From positions 62,001 to 126,000 of the forward strand of contig MU839124.1 of assembly GCA_030685235.1 (NCBI GenBank): a DNA stretch of 64,000 nt. The letters run 5' to 3'. The notes below the pieces were generated by a model. The model was not told the origin of the DNA and did no database searches. It saw only the letters and a program-made list of their open reading frames with translations. Below are positions 11,756-22,649 of this stretch, one piece after another. Position 1 is the first letter of the stretch. The number at the start of each line of letters is the position of its first letter. The position numbers and the translations under genes were made by a program. The DNA is from Copromyces sp. CBS 386.78. Taxonomy: Eukaryota > Ascomycota > Sordariomycetes > Sordariales > Sordariaceae.

Positions 11756-13069
11756 ATGGCAGATCTCCTTTACGACCTGCTGTCCCCTCCGTCGGGGGAT
11801 CCATCATCGAGGCCGGCACCCGATCCAAGCTCACTCGAGTATCTCACCAGTCTCTCATCACAACCCCTCACAGCACTGGAGACAACCGAGCCACAAGCTC
11901 TCGCCCAGACCTCACATGGTCTCCTTCTCTCTATTCAGGCCCTTTCCAAGAAGTCTCACAAGCAAGTCATCGAATCAGCAACCCACCACTCCACCCTCCG
12001 CACCAGCCTACCTGCCCTAGCCGCCAGCACCGCCGATCTACGGCATTCCATTCCCAAGCTCGATCATGAAGCCGTCCGCTTTGCGACCAACTACAGCAAG
12101 TCCAGCGAGAGCGATGTCCTCCTCCGGCGCAAAAAGGCCCTCTTGCTCTCTCGGAATGTCGAGCGGCTCGTCGACGTGCTGGAGCTGCCCAACCTTCTCT
12201 CAACAGCCATCTCCACCGCTCCCGTCAACTACTCATCTGCTCTCGACCTGAACGGCCACATCCGCCGGCTGCATTCCCTTTACCCAGACTCACCTCTCGT
12301 CACCTCCATCGCTGCTCAGGCCGATGAGGCTATGCGCACCATGGCCGCCAACCTCATCCAAAGTCTCAAGTCCCCAGGTCTCAAGCTCGCTGCTTCACTA
12401 CGCACTATCAGCTGGCTCCGTCGCGTCTTGCCAGACCTAGAAGCCGCTGGCACAAGCAAGGGACACGACTCCCAGGAACGGGTGCTCGGCGCCCTCTTCT
12501 TAGTCTGCCGACTAGCAACGCTGGTCAACATGCTGGACGCCTTGGAACCACTACGTGACCTAGCCGACCAGGAGAAGGCGCGGCAAAAGGCAATTGGGAG
12601 CGGGAACGCATGGTCGGGCGGGCAGCAAACGGAGCGGTACCTCAAGAGGTACATTGAGATCTTTCGCGAGCAGAGTTTCGCGATTGTGAGTATGTTTAGG
12701 AGCATATTCCCTCCTGCTGCTCCCACGGGGAGTGAAAATGAGGGCTCAGATGATCCATTGAAGCAACAAGATGCGCTGGAACCGATGCCGGCTGCATTGG
12801 CGACGTTCCCGCTGCATTTGGTGGATATGCTGCTGGAGACACTGAGACTCTACCTGCCAACAGTGAAGGACCAGGCGTCGAGGGATAGTCTGCTGACGCA
12901 GGTGCTGTACTGTGCCGGCAGCTTGGGAAGATTGGGTGGTGACTTTGGCCTGTTCTTGGCTAGTTTGGATCTTGGGCCGGAAGCGGAGGAGGAGTGGGTG
13001 GAAGTTGTCAAAAGACATCGGGCTTTGGCTGGAAGGCTGGAGTCGATTGTTGGTGATCAGAAGAAGTAG
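11756..13069 (+). CDS. COG8: Conserved oligomeric Golgi complex subunit 8 (Dor1 family)
   Basis: An intronless 437-codon gene starting at the ATG at 11756 (the frame extends two codons upstream without an ATG). The N-terminus (ADLLYDLLSP, then SLEYLTSLSS) and the helical body match the Dor1/COG8 family: SNVERLVDVLELPNLL-like segment, LHSLYPDSPLV, and WLRRVLPDLE. COG8 is a subunit of lobe B of the COG tethering complex, which captures retrograde vesicles at the Golgi. The length is usual for ascomycete COG8, which is shorter than the animal protein. The final third contains a variable linker (about residues 320-345) and a last helical segment. No targeting peptide or membrane segment is seen, as expected for a peripheral complex subunit. 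The identification rests on family resemblance recognised by eye. Confidence 0.85.
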   Translation: MADLLYDLLSPPSGDPSSRPAPDPSSLEYLTSLSSQPLTALETTEPQALAQTSHGLLLSIQALSKKSHKQVIESATHHSTLRTSLPALAASTADLRHSIPKLDHEAVRFATNYSKSSESDVLLRRKKALLLSRNVERLVDVLELPNLLSTAISTAPVNYSSALDLNGHIRRLHSLYPDSPLVTSIAAQADEAMRTMAANLIQSLKSPGLKLAASLRTISWLRRVLPDLEAAGTSKGHDSQERVLGALFLVCRLATLVNMLDALEPLRDLADQEKARQKAIGSGNAWSGGQQTERYLKRYIEIFREQSFAIVSMFRSIFPPAAPTGSENEGSDDPLKQQDALEPMPAALATFPLHLVDMLLETLRLYLPTVKDQASRDSLLTQVLYCAGSLGRLGGDFGLFLASLDLGPEAEEEWVEVVKRHRALAGRLESIVGDQKK

Positions 13070-13771
13070 TCAAGAGGTAACTGGGGAAACGCGATCTCCA
13101 AGAATCAGCCGGCACTCGCGAGAATTGGGCTTCTCGGCCAAGGTACTTAAACTTAATACGACTAATCAGGCTTTCTTTCACGGGGATATGATCCTGAAGC
13201 AGAACAAAAGTGCTGTGCCGGGTTTGTGTACCTTTTGGTGTTCTTTACTTCCTTTACTGCTTTCCTCTCCTGAGTGAGCCCTTCTCTTGATGTCCGTCTT
13301 TCTTCCTGGGCCTGGCAGATGTCGAAAGTGGGCCTAACTGGAAGCCGGTCCGGGGCCCCGGCCTGCTCGGTTCTGTGGTGGAGCCTTTTGGCGGCCCCGC
13401 AGCGGCAGGGTGGAGTCGATCCCCGAACGGCGGGGCAGTTCCGAAAAAAATAATCGGTGACTCCAAAGTCCAATGCCGTCATAGTTCCTTGTCCCTGCCG
13501 TTCCGGCAACAGCATCCTTTCCCGGTCGCTTCTTCCCTCAATAACCGCGGCAGATAGTCCACCATCCAAACCCACGAAGCAGAAGCGCAGCCACAATGTT
13601 CTTTTGTCTATACCTCTAGCGTCAATCTGTTTTCCTTCCTTCTTTTTCTCTCCCCTGCGGAACCATCATACGGCCATGGTCGGTTTGCGCCACGCTTAAA
13701 TCCTCTCTTTCATCTTCTCGACCACCGAGCAAAGGAGAGCACCAAGCTCGTCAGCGAAGCATTGCGCAACC
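13070..13771. other. Intergenic region between COG8 and HEM25
   Basis: 702 bases. The last 150 are pyrimidine-rich and probably form the HEM25 leader. Open frames are present on both strands, but none has a recognisable product. Confidence 0.5.
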
Positions 13772-14891
13772 ATGTCCGATGGTTCCCGTAAAAAGGGCAC
13801 GAAGTCCAGTACGTTGTTCTGGTCCAGATTCCCCCATTGCAATCTTTGCGACATCTTTTGAGACCACTCCGCTAACCTTCCGTCCTTTCTACCTCACAGC
13901 CTTCCACTTCGTAGCCGGCCTCGGCTCCGGCGTCCTCTCCGCCATTCTCCTCCAACCGATCGACCTCCTCAAAACCCGCGTTCAGCAGTCCGGCAAACAC
14001 TCCCTCCGCGCCGCCCTCGCCGAGCTGCGCTCCTCCCCACAAGGCCTCCTTCCCTCCCTCTGGCGCGGCACCCTCCCCTCAGCCCTGCGCACCGGCTTCG
14101 GCTCCGCCATCTACTTCACAACCCTTAACGGCATCCGCGAGAATGCCGCGCGCCACCTGCCCTCGCTCGCGGCCGCCACCGCCGTCGCGCCCACTATAGC
14201 CGCCGCCTCCGGAATCGTCATCCCAAAAACAAACACGAACCAAACATCCTCCTCCCTTCCCCAGCTCTCCAACACCGGCAACCTCCTCGCGGGCGCCGTC
14301 GCCCGCTCGTTTGCGGGATTCATCCTCATGCCGCTTACGGTTCTGAAAGTCCGGTATGAAAGCAGTTTCTACAAGTACACCTCGTTAGCCGGCGCGGCCC
14401 GGGACATTGCGCGAACGGAGGGACCGCGCGGCTTCTTTGCAGGGTTCGGCGCAACCGCCATTCGCGATGCGCCGTACGCTGGTTTTTACGTGTTATTCTA
14501 CGAACAATCGAAGCGATACCTTAGCAACCTCTTCCCACAACCACAACTATCCACCACACCAGGACAAGAGGGGCGCATGACGCAATACCGCGCCGCCTCG
14601 ATCAACTTCGCCTCGGGCGTCTTTTCGGCAGTCATTTGCTCGATTATTTCAAACCCATTTGATGCGGTCAAGACGCGAATCCAGCTGCAGCCGAGGAAGT
14701 ACAGGAATATGGTGCAGGCGTCAAGAAAGCTGTTGGGCGAGGAAGGTGTGAGAAGTTTGATGGATGGGCTGGCGCTCAGGATGAGCAGGAAGGCGATGAG
14801 CTCGGCGCTGGCGTGGACGGTTTATGAGGAGCTGATCAGACGGGCGGAGGGAGCGTGGAGGAAGGGCGGGCCGGAGGAGGTTAGGTTGTAG
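13772..14891 (+). CDS. HEM25: Mitochondrial glycine carrier (SLC25A38/Hem25 family)
   Basis: Exons are 13772-13808 and 13900-14891, giving 342 residues. The 37-base first exon encodes [12 protein letters not shown], and the 91 bp intron (GTACGT donor, CACAG acceptor) joins it to [14 protein letters not shown] carrier sequence (read [10 protein letters not shown]). Reading the second exon from an in-intron ATG would add an unrelated N-terminus. Three mitochondrial carrier repeats are visible, with signatures [18 protein letters not shown] and NPFDAVKTR, each followed by a short matrix helix and a WRG or FAG-type turn. The Thr in place of the acidic residue in repeat two is typical of this subfamily. 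The carrier brings glycine into the matrix for 5-aminolevulinate synthesis, the first step of heme production. Several short Ala/Pro and Thr/Asn-rich loops between helices are fungal-specific. Confidence 0.92.
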
Positions 14892-15681
14892 AGGGGAAGG
14901 TGGAAGGAGGCAAAGGTGTTGATCACCTGGGTACATTGAAAGATTGACGGGGCAGGAAGAAGGACCTGAAGAGACAATCAGAGGCCAACTACGGCTATTG
15001 GAAAGGAACACCATAGGATGATGTTCTGGGTGGAGTGGGAAAGGGAAAAGTTACTGCAGGCGGTAGGTATGGGGTACGCATTTTTGGTTATACATCCTGA
15101 AGGGTGTTTTGGTGGTTGTTGGGGTTTTGTATATCCCTCTGCTCAGCGATTAACGACATGTACAATTAGCGATCAAACCCTTTGTAAGATATGTATGAGG
15201 CACAGTCAGCATTGACGATGAACGGGTATTATGGTCAGGGTAGTTTAGGATTCAATGGGAAATGTTGGCATTCAACTTCTCAGAATGTCGTTCCATCGAC
15301 ATATGAGTTGCAGAGGCCATAAAAGTCAAGTGTGTGATGTTGATGAATTTTTATACCTATCATAATATCTTCATAACCTCCATCGTCATCATGAACGTAA
15401 TTGTAGAATCCTTTCTCTCCGTGTGTGTTGGCTCATCCAATCCTTCTGGGGAGTAGGGGGTATCTGTATCGAGAAGAATAAACTCAACAAAAGTGATTTG
15501 ATGATGGATGTCTTAGTTACTTGCCCGACCTTTACCACCAACCCAACGTGGAAAGAAAAAGAAAAACAGGCGATGCGTTCATGTCATGATATCCAAAACG
15601 AGAAAGAAACAAATCCAATCATTTCCCATCCATGCCATCCACCCAAAGATTCATTGCATCATCCCTTTCTCATTTCCCCAT
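14892..15681. other. Convergent intergenic region
   Basis: 790 bases between the HEM25 stop and the stop of the minus-strand coiled-coil gene. It holds the two 3' untranslated regions. No gene, repeat or RNA was recognised. Confidence 0.55.
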
Positions 15682-18033
15682 TCATGAAGGCCTACCACCA
15701 GCCAAATACATCAACAAACTCGGACTCTTGCTGCGATGTCTTGTGCTGCTCTTCTTGCGCACAAACTCGAACTGGTCATCATCATGGTGACTGCTGTGGC
15801 GATGGTGGCTGCTGCTCGAGTGGCTGTGACTGTGATGGCGCGAGTGCGACCGGTCGCGGTGCTTGTCTCGCTTGTCCTTGATGACCAAAGTCTCGGATAC
15901 CTCCTTGGTGACCACGGTGCGGATCTGCCGCGTGTGGTCCCACAGTTGCTGTTGTTCCCATTCGGGCACCCAGCGCTTGATTAGGACGTAGCCTGGTTCC
16001 TGTGTGGGCGTTAGTGATTTGAAAGGACAAAAGGGGGATAAATTGGGGGAAGAGGGTATACGTACAGCATCATATTCGAAATCAATCTTGAAGTGGTAAA
16101 GGGTCTCGACGTCGAGATGGCGCAGGGACATGCGAGTGTAGGTAGGACGAGCAATCTGTCCTTGCTTCTTGTCCTCCTTCTCGCTGTCGCTGTCACTGTC
16201 GCTGCCCTTCTTACCTTTCTTGATCTTCTCCTTCTTGAGGATGGCAGCAATAGCCTTCTCGTCCAGACCGGAGTTGATCAGATCCTCCTGCAGACGGCGC
16301 TGGTACTCCTTCTCCATCCGCTCCTTCTCCTCCTTCTCCTTGGCCAGGCGCTCAGCCTCCTTGGCCTTCCAGCGGGCCACGGCCGCCTCCTCCTCAGCCT
16401 GCTTGCGCTTGCGTTCCTCTTCAGCCTTCCGCTCCTCTTCGAGCCGCTTGAGCTCATACTCGCGACGCAAGCGCTCCTCTTCCTCTTTCTTCTCCTTCTC
16501 CTTGCGGATGCGATCGAGCTCCTCCTTGGCCTTGCGCAGCTCCAGCTCCTCCTGGAGCTTCTTTTGCTTGCGCTCCTCGGCCTCCTCGCGCTCCAGCCGC
16601 TCGAGCTTCTCCTTGGCGCGGATGAGTTTCTCTTCCTCCTCGCGGGCCGCCGCGCGGCGCCGCTCCTCCTCCTGCCGCCGGATTATGTCCAGATGGAACT
16701 TGGCCTCGTGCAGCTGGTGCTGCTTCTCGTACTCCATCTCGCGGCGGTGCTCTTCTTCTTCACGGCGGCGCTCCTCCTCGCGCCGCTTGATCATGTCAAG
16801 CTCGTACTTGGCCTGCGCGAGCTGCTGCTGCTTCTCATAGGCCGCCTCCTTTTTCCTCTCCTCTTCCATGTAGCGGGCCTCTTCCTCTTTGCGCTTGACC
16901 AGGTCCAGCTGGAACTTGGAGTGCACCAGCTCGTCGTGCTCCTTATACTTGTCGCGCTCCCGAGACTCTTGCTCCTTGCGCCTCATGAGATCAAGCTGCA
17001 CCTTGGCTTCGTAGAGCTTATCGTGCTCCTCGTGCTGCTCTTGCATGCGACGCTCCTCCTCCTTGCGTCGGATGAGGTCCAGCTGGAACTTGGCTTCGTG
17101 GAGCGATTGCTGCTCCTTCACGTGGCCCTGCTGGCGGTCCTCGTCCTCCCTGCGCCTGATCAGCTCGAGCTGGAGCTTGGTCTGGTGGTAGTCCACATCC
17201 TTGTCGTGCTCGGCCTGGAACCGCTTCTCCTCGGCGGCACGCTCAAGACGCTCAAGCTTGGACTCGGCATCGCGCAGGCGGAGCGACTTTTCCTGGTCGT
17301 GAGCGGACCTGTTCCGCTCCTCTTCGAGTCTGATCATGGCCAGCTTTTCCCGTGCCCTGATCAGCTCGATCTCCTCTTCGTGATACTTTTCCTGAGTGAG
17401 ATTTTGCTTCTTCTGTTCGTTGGCAGCCTTCACGGCCGCGAGTTCGGCCTTCATTCTCTCCAGCTCCCACTTGGTGTGGGCGTCATCAAAGTTGCTCTCG
17501 CCGCTCGAGGAGCGGCGGCTGGCACGGCTGTGTCCACGGCTGTGAGACTTGCGGCCCCGCTTGCTGAAGCCGGCGTGGACATGGTACTCAGATTCCGAGT
17601 CAGACGAGGACTCAGAGGAGCTGTGATGGCCGCGGCGGATGATGTTCTGAACCACAACAGGTGCCTTGGTCGCAGGAGAAGGGGGCGCTGGGATGACCAT
17701 GCCGGCGGGAGGAGAACGGCGCTCACGCGATCCTGCACGCGACCGCGAGCGGCTCTGATGGGTATGGGTGGCCACGAGGGTGCGCTCATTGACCACAGAG
17801 GGACCACGCTGTTGCTCCCAGTAGGGACGTTCCCTGGATGGGCCACCAAAGTCGGATCGGGATACGGACTGGATGTAGGTAGGGCCACGGCGGTTGCGAT
17901 CGGGCGAAGGCGACCTGGGGGGAGGACGGACCATGCCAGGAGGCGGCGCCCGATGGACACGGATGTCGATGCCCGTGGACGCCAGCGACTCGTCGTCGCT
18001 ATGGTCGTAATGACGACTACCAGCGCGGCTCAT
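15682..18033 (-). CDS. Charged coiled-coil repeat protein with conserved fungal C-terminal domain
   Basis: Exons on the minus strand are 18033-16066 and 15999-15682. The 66 bp intron (GTACGT donor, CACACAG acceptor) is in frame and has no stop, so unspliced RNA would also be read through with 22 extra residues. The spliced product is 761 residues. The N-terminal 190 residues are Arg/Ser/Pro-rich and disordered. From about 195 to 610 there is a nearly continuous Glu/Arg/Lys coiled coil, including six imperfect repeats of about 29-36 residues, each with a core like EAKFQLDLIRRKEEE. The C-terminal domain (RHLDVETLYHFKIDFEYD, then GYVLIKRWVPEWEQQQLW) is the conserved part of this family of fungal proteins, often labelled involucrin-repeat or reticulocyte-binding-like. 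A His/Ser-rich segment follows. The function is not established; a structural or scaffolding role is inferred. Confidence 0.85.
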   Translation of the reverse strand: MSRAGSRHYDHSDDESLASTGIDIRVHRAPPPGMVRPPPRSPSPDRNRRGPTYIQSVSRSDFGGPSRERPYWEQQRGPSVVNERTLVATHTHQSRSRSRAGSRERRSPPAGMVIPAPPSPATKAPVVVQNIIRRGHHSSSESSSDSESEYHVHAGFSKRGRKSHSRGHSRASRRSSSGESNFDDAHTKWELERMKAELAAVKAANEQKKQNLTQEKYHEEEIELIRAREKLAMIRLEEERNRSAHDQEKSLRLRDAESKLERLERAAEEKRFQAEHDKDVDYHQTKLQLELIRRREDEDRQQGHVKEQQSLHEAKFQLDLIRRKEEERRMQEQHEEHDKLYEAKVQLDLMRRKEQESRERDKYKEHDELVHSKFQLDLVKRKEEEARYMEEERKKEAAYEKQQQLAQAKYELDMIKRREEERRREEEEHRREMEYEKQHQLHEAKFHLDIIRRQEEERRRAAAREEEEKLIRAKEKLERLEREEAEERKQKKLQEELELRKAKEELDRIRKEKEKKEEEERLRREYELKRLEEERKAEEERKRKQAEEEAAVARWKAKEAERLAKEKEEKERMEKEYQRRLQEDLINSGLDEKAIAAILKKEKIKKGKKGSDSDSDSEKEDKKQGQIARPTYTRMSLRHLDVETLYHFKIDFEYDAVRIPSSPNLSPFCPFKSLTPTQEPGYVLIKRWVPEWEQQQLWDHTRQIRTVVTKEVSETLVIKDKRDKHRDRSHSRHHSHSHSSSSHHRHSSHHDDDQFEFVRKKSSTRHRSKSPSLLMYLAGGRPS

Positions 18034-20173
18034 CTTGTCGAAACTTATCTAGGGATGGGTGGATAGGGTTTTTGGGGAGACGACCGGAGCCAAACTGACA
18101 GACACTGACAGAAGACAGTGAGGCAGGACTGGAGAAAAAGCTCTCTGGGTGGTTTGTCGCAAAAGAGATCAGGCTCGAGAGAGAAAAGCGGCACACGGAG
18201 GGGTCAGAAGGAATATAAGCCCGGTCTTACTTGAGGGCGGGGTGTGACCCACCACTTATTCTGTGGTCTAGCGCAGGGGGGCATGGGGAGGGCATCAGCA
18301 GGAGGGGAGGTTTCAAGGGACCCATGAGGCACGATGGTTGGGATGGGTCAGCTCGGCCCCGGCCAGACACGTTAACGACACAGTGTGTACGGGTCCTCAC
18401 TCGGTCTGGTAGGCAAGCAGGTATTCCCAGACGGACCACACCCATGAACACAGTCTGACGGCTGAAGCGGCATGTGCCACACAGCCGCTGAGCCAAGAAG
18501 CCGACGAGAAGGCCCAAAGATACTGGAGGGGCTAGCAACGGTGATCACGCCTTCTCACTCGTTTCTCACGGTGGCCTGGCTGTGGTTGGTCCAAAAGCGG
18601 AGGGTGGTCCGGTGGGGGGGGCACAACAAACCCTAGCGGTTGCAGGTTCCAGGCGCCCAGAGGCGGCATGATGAGCCAGTAAATGGACCAGCGATAGACA
18701 AGGTGCTGACGGAGAAAAGGTCTCAGAACGTGATCTGGACGAGTCGGCGGTGGATGTTTTGTGGACAGTGAAGATCCCAAGATCCAGATGCTTTCCGTTA
18801 TGGCAAAAGCAAAGCCACTCTCGAATGCCGAGTAAAGGACGAACAAGTCGCGCAAAAGAGTCTGCGACGACAACATACCCGCATGGAAAGGAGGGGTTTC
18901 ACGGGCTGTGGTTGGGTTCTGAGGTGAGCCTCTCGCCAACGACCGGGCTGACGATCGAGAGGTTAACTAGGTAACCGGAGGGTCCTCTGAGCTGCTGTGA
19001 GCCTTCTGTGACTGGTATCTCCCGAGCCGGGTGTATCAGACATGCTGTGTTTCCATTGTGTGTGATAGTCCTACAGCCTGAAAGCCGATTCAAACTTTCT
19101 TTCTCTGTTGTTTTCTGGATTTGAAGTCAAACTCGATTGTCTTCTTCCTCGCTGTCTCTTCAATCTGAGAATGTGATTTCGAGTTTTCGAATCATCAACC
19201 CGAAACTCGGGAATGCCGTCGCTGAAAGTCGCCATGCATAGGGCTAAGGGAGGGGCTGTACCCAGTGTGCATGAAGCGTGCAGTAACCGGTCTTGGCAGC
19301 GGAACGAAGGAAGGGGATCGATATCCGGCTGCCAGGCATCAACAGCTCGTAAGATGCATCGAGATCAATGTGCAAATACCTAAGGATTGAGGCGTTCGTT
19401 AGGTGGATGCTAGAAAAACAGTTTGAGGGCATTCCGACTGCTGGAGAAATGGCTGCTGCCCTGTTTGGGTACCAACCGAATATTGGCCCCACTGGAGCTT
19501 TTGGTGATAAAGCGGGCATGGTGATTCGTAGCCGCCACCATACAATGAATGGAAAAGTATATTGATTTCAAGGTAAGGCGCGCCGGTGACACTGAATATG
19601 CTGTCATGATAGGCAGCCGTATGTTGTATCCCCCAACGTTGAAATTTGTTTCTGTCATCGTGACACGGTCAACACCTCAACTCAAACCCAGCTTGGAGCT
19701 TGGGCACCGTGCTGCAGAGCTCGGCCGGGACTTGGGCCGCTATCCGTCCGCTGCTGAATTTAAGCGCCAGGTAGCTATTATCCCCGGATGGACTCCGCAA
19801 TGTCTACCTACACAGCCGCGTTACCGTTCGGTTGGCGGGCCATCCCGTTTCATTTTTGCTTTGCTCCCAGGGCTCTCCATTCACAGCCATGGCAACGACA
19901 CAACTGGACCTCCAAGTTTGATGAAAACGCTGTTATGGTTGCGACCACTGAAGGTGACACACAAGGTGCCATTGGCACCTAAACTGAAATGCGTAGCCCG
20001 ACCGAACGAGTCCTATTTCCAGGGACATCGACTCCCAAAGTTCCCTTGTTGAAACTTAAAAACATGTAGGGCGCCAAGCTCATCGGCGCTTCAAGCAACC
20101 ACCTCCCCTCCCCTTCTCGCGCTTAAATCCTTGAACGACAACCCCCAGCCAGCTCCCCATCTCCCCTTCAACT
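18034..20173. other. 2.1 kb gene-poor region
   Basis: The left part should hold the promoter and leader of the coiled-coil gene, and the right end the prefoldin 3' untranslated region. Frames up to about 167 codons are open at 19549-20052 but show no domain, no matching introns and no codon pattern that I would trust. A small hypothetical gene cannot be excluded. Confidence 0.4.
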
Positions 20174-20725
20174 TTAAGCCTGTCCACTGCCCTTGAGCAT
20201 CTTCTCAATATGCTCCATGCTGTTCTTCGCTGTCGTCTCGAGGTAGTGCAGCCTCTTGCCCAGGTTCTCCACCTCGGTCTCCATCTCCTTCATCTCGGTG
20301 CCCAGTCTGTCCTTCAGTGCTGGGACGGGAACTGAGACGAACCTGTTTTTATTTGTTTCCGGTGAGTATCTTGTCAGGAGAAACGAAAAAACCCGTCCGG
20401 TCTGACATCCAGATTGATAATCGGTGGTCGTCGGTTTGGAAGGTTTTGATAAATACGTACATCTTTCCAACGCCCTCATACACCGCAGTGCTCTCCGGCA
20501 ACGTGGCGAGCTCATTCCGTGTGAGCTGGGCCAGACGCATCTCACGCTGCTTGGACGCCTGCTGGGTGCGGACGAGACCGATTTGTTGCTGAGCCGCCAT
20601 CGACTGGGCTTCGATCTCGCGGACCAGCTATGTGATGCAGGTCGGTGTTAGAGCTCACACTGCGACTCGAGGGGGCTGGTTAGTGCCCGACTCACCTTTT
20701 GGAGAGCTTCGTTGGAAATGGACAT
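20174..20725 (-). CDS. PFD1: Prefoldin subunit 1
   Basis: Three exons on the minus strand: 20725-20696, 20627-20461 and 20342-20174, joined across 68 bp and 118 bp introns (GTGAGT...TAG and GTACGT...CAG). The product is 121 residues, the usual length for a beta-type prefoldin. It starts MSISNEALQK, continues LVREIEAQSMAAQQQI, and has the long antiparallel coiled coil typical of the family: an N-terminal helix with QQASKQREMRLAQLT, a short beta segment with VYEGVGKMFVSVP, and a C-terminal helix ending HIEKMLKGSG. Prefoldin is the hexameric chaperone that delivers unfolded actin and tubulin to the CCT chaperonin. Another prefoldin subunit gene lies at 38146-39500 in the same window. Confidence 0.93.
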
Positions 20726-21437
20726 TGTTGAGGTTTGTGGTTTGAGAAATCAGGTGGGATATGATGTGAGAATATGGGTTTGGTGGTCAAACTGATACGA
20801 TCCGTCGTTGTGCTGGTGTTTGATATCTAAAAGTCCAAATTCCAAAAGGGGGAACAGACAGCGGGAAGCTGTTCTGTGGTGGAAACGTTGGCTGCGGCGA
20901 CCTTTGGTGGTGCTGGAGATGCACAGTGTACTTGTTGAGAATTCGCACATACCTGCGGTTGATACGCTTTGGGTCCGTTTATCTTTCTTCCCGGGCCAAC
21001 ACAAAATGCAACAATTTCCTTGAATTTTCATATTACATTGTCTATATATGCTTACTGATTATGCTTTTTCTTTCCTCTTTATGCGACTTGTTTCCTTCCG
21101 CGACATTCCTGCGCCGCTTCTATAGTCGAGACATCGTCTTTAGAGTCGTAGTTGCTTTTCAACAACCGTACAGTACCACGATACGAACCACTGCACCGAT
21201 ACCCTCTTTTTCAACAATTGTGTTGATGGTGACTCGGAGTCTTCAGTGCCAAATGCTTCCTGGTCCGTGGATAATCTGCCTCGAGAAAGGCGGCCGTCAT
21301 CGGTTCACCAGGAGGGCTCCGTCTCCATGCCAGGTAGCATCATCCTACCAACGAGACGGCCAAACTTCCGTCGGCACATCCTCCCGAGTCGGCCTTTGGT
21401 CTATTAGTTGACCACACCCGTCCTCTTCTGGGTATCT
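20726..21437. other. Prefoldin promoter and ceramidase 3' region
   Basis: 712 bases between the prefoldin ATG (minus) and the ceramidase stop (minus). A plus-strand open frame at 20926-21411 is hydrophobic in part but shows no recognisable product. I see no repeat. Confidence 0.45.
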
Positions 21438-22649
21438 TCAGCTGCTCTTCGTTGCGCCCTTTTGAGTTCTGGGTACGACCTGGGGAATGGAGATCCAAGG
21501 CCTCCAGTCAAGCATGAACTTCTCTTCATCGCCGTCGAGGCAACGAACCAGCCAGATGCGCCAGAGAATCATCTCGTATGCTATTTGGGAGTGTCAGTCA
21601 GCAAGCCATAACGATGAGACAGAAAGGCTGTCTTGGTCAACAGATTATGGGATGCACTTACCACCCAGGCCAGTAAGGATGTGCCACCATCCATGACCTT
21701 CAAGTGCAATCGACCAGGGGAGTTGCAGCTGGTTCTTTGCAGTAGTGAGGTGTCTGCAGAAAATGTTGTCCATATTCCAGATGAAGAAGCCACCAACAAA
21801 GGTAATGATGGCTAATACGACCCATTCGTTAGCGTGTATCTTTTGGGTTCACGAAGCTGAAGACCACTTACAAACAGATGCCAATGTCCACATCTCACGC
21901 ATGATCCGGCTGCACTGGGTAGGATTTCTCTCCCTGAGCTGCGGCCTCAACTGATACTCCATGACATAGAAGCCACGGAAGACTGTGGTGGCAGTGATAA
22001 GGGCAAATGCCACTTGGTGAAAGACTGGGTTTTTGGCATAAAGATAGTAGACCTGGGCACCTCGGTCAGTTCCGGTTTCACTCAGAGAGCAAATGGGTCA
22101 CTTACAGTGATGAAGATACCAAGTCCAATCATGACCAAGGCAATCAGAATCTGAGATCTCGGGGATCTCTTGTAGGAGAATGTGGCATAGCACATGATAA
22201 AGACGGTGTAAATCATGGGCAACTCATCGGCGAGTTGCGTCTCATCTAAGAAATTTGTCAGTATAGTATAACGGAGACCAACACCATCTCAGAATGATAG
22301 TTCACTTACACTTAAGAGTTGTATGAAACGCCATAGAGCCGAGCCCAACCACCATGTAGCCAACATAGGCGAGGATAAAGATGGGCGAGTGCTTGAACTC
22401 AAGGACATTTCGTAACGCCTTGACTCCAAGCCACATAAACATCAAGTTGGTTAATGTATTAACCAGCTCGGCACAGTAATATGTGATGTTATAATCCTAT
22501 GTCACATACATGGTGAGTTTCGTGGGTCAGAACGGGAGGTATAATCGGGGCATAGGTTTATATACCTCTTCGCACCAGTTCAAAGTTGATGTTTGCTCTC
22601 CCCAGAAGCCATCACGGGCTTCCCGATAGGGAATCTGAAGTATCGACAT
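21438..22649 (-). CDS. YPC1: Alkaline (dihydro/phyto)ceramidase with an apparent +1 frameshift
   Basis: Six exons on the minus strand: 22649-22566, 22496-22310, 22246-22106, 22052-21872, 21811-21662 and 21580-21438, all with GT-AG introns of 53-81 bp. The exons encode a seven-membrane-span ceramidase: GFWGEQTSTLNWCEEDY near the N-terminus, GLGSMAFHTTL with the conserved Ser and His, QLADELPMIYT with the conserved Asp, WNMDNIFC, and EGHGWWHILTG with the zinc-binding His pair. These enzymes hydrolyse ceramides in the ER or Golgi. The exons total 886 bases, one more than 295 codons. The surplus base is in exon 3 at an AAAA run (22199-22202), where conserved sequence on either side is in two frames. 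As written, the product would end early and lose the His pair. This may be a sequencing error or a real mutation. Confidence 0.85.

Noticed and set aside
16093..18066. 657-codon open frame on the plus strand, opposite the coiled-coil gene
   Set aside because: It is Leu-rich and is the mirror of Glu/Lys/Arg codons on the other strand; composition explains it.
19549..20052. 167-codon plus-strand open frame
   Set aside because: No recognisable motif or splice partners; left as part of the gene-poor region.
20926..21411. 161-codon plus-strand open frame with a hydrophobic segment
   Set aside because: It covers the prefoldin promoter and the ceramidase 3' region and has no family resemblance.
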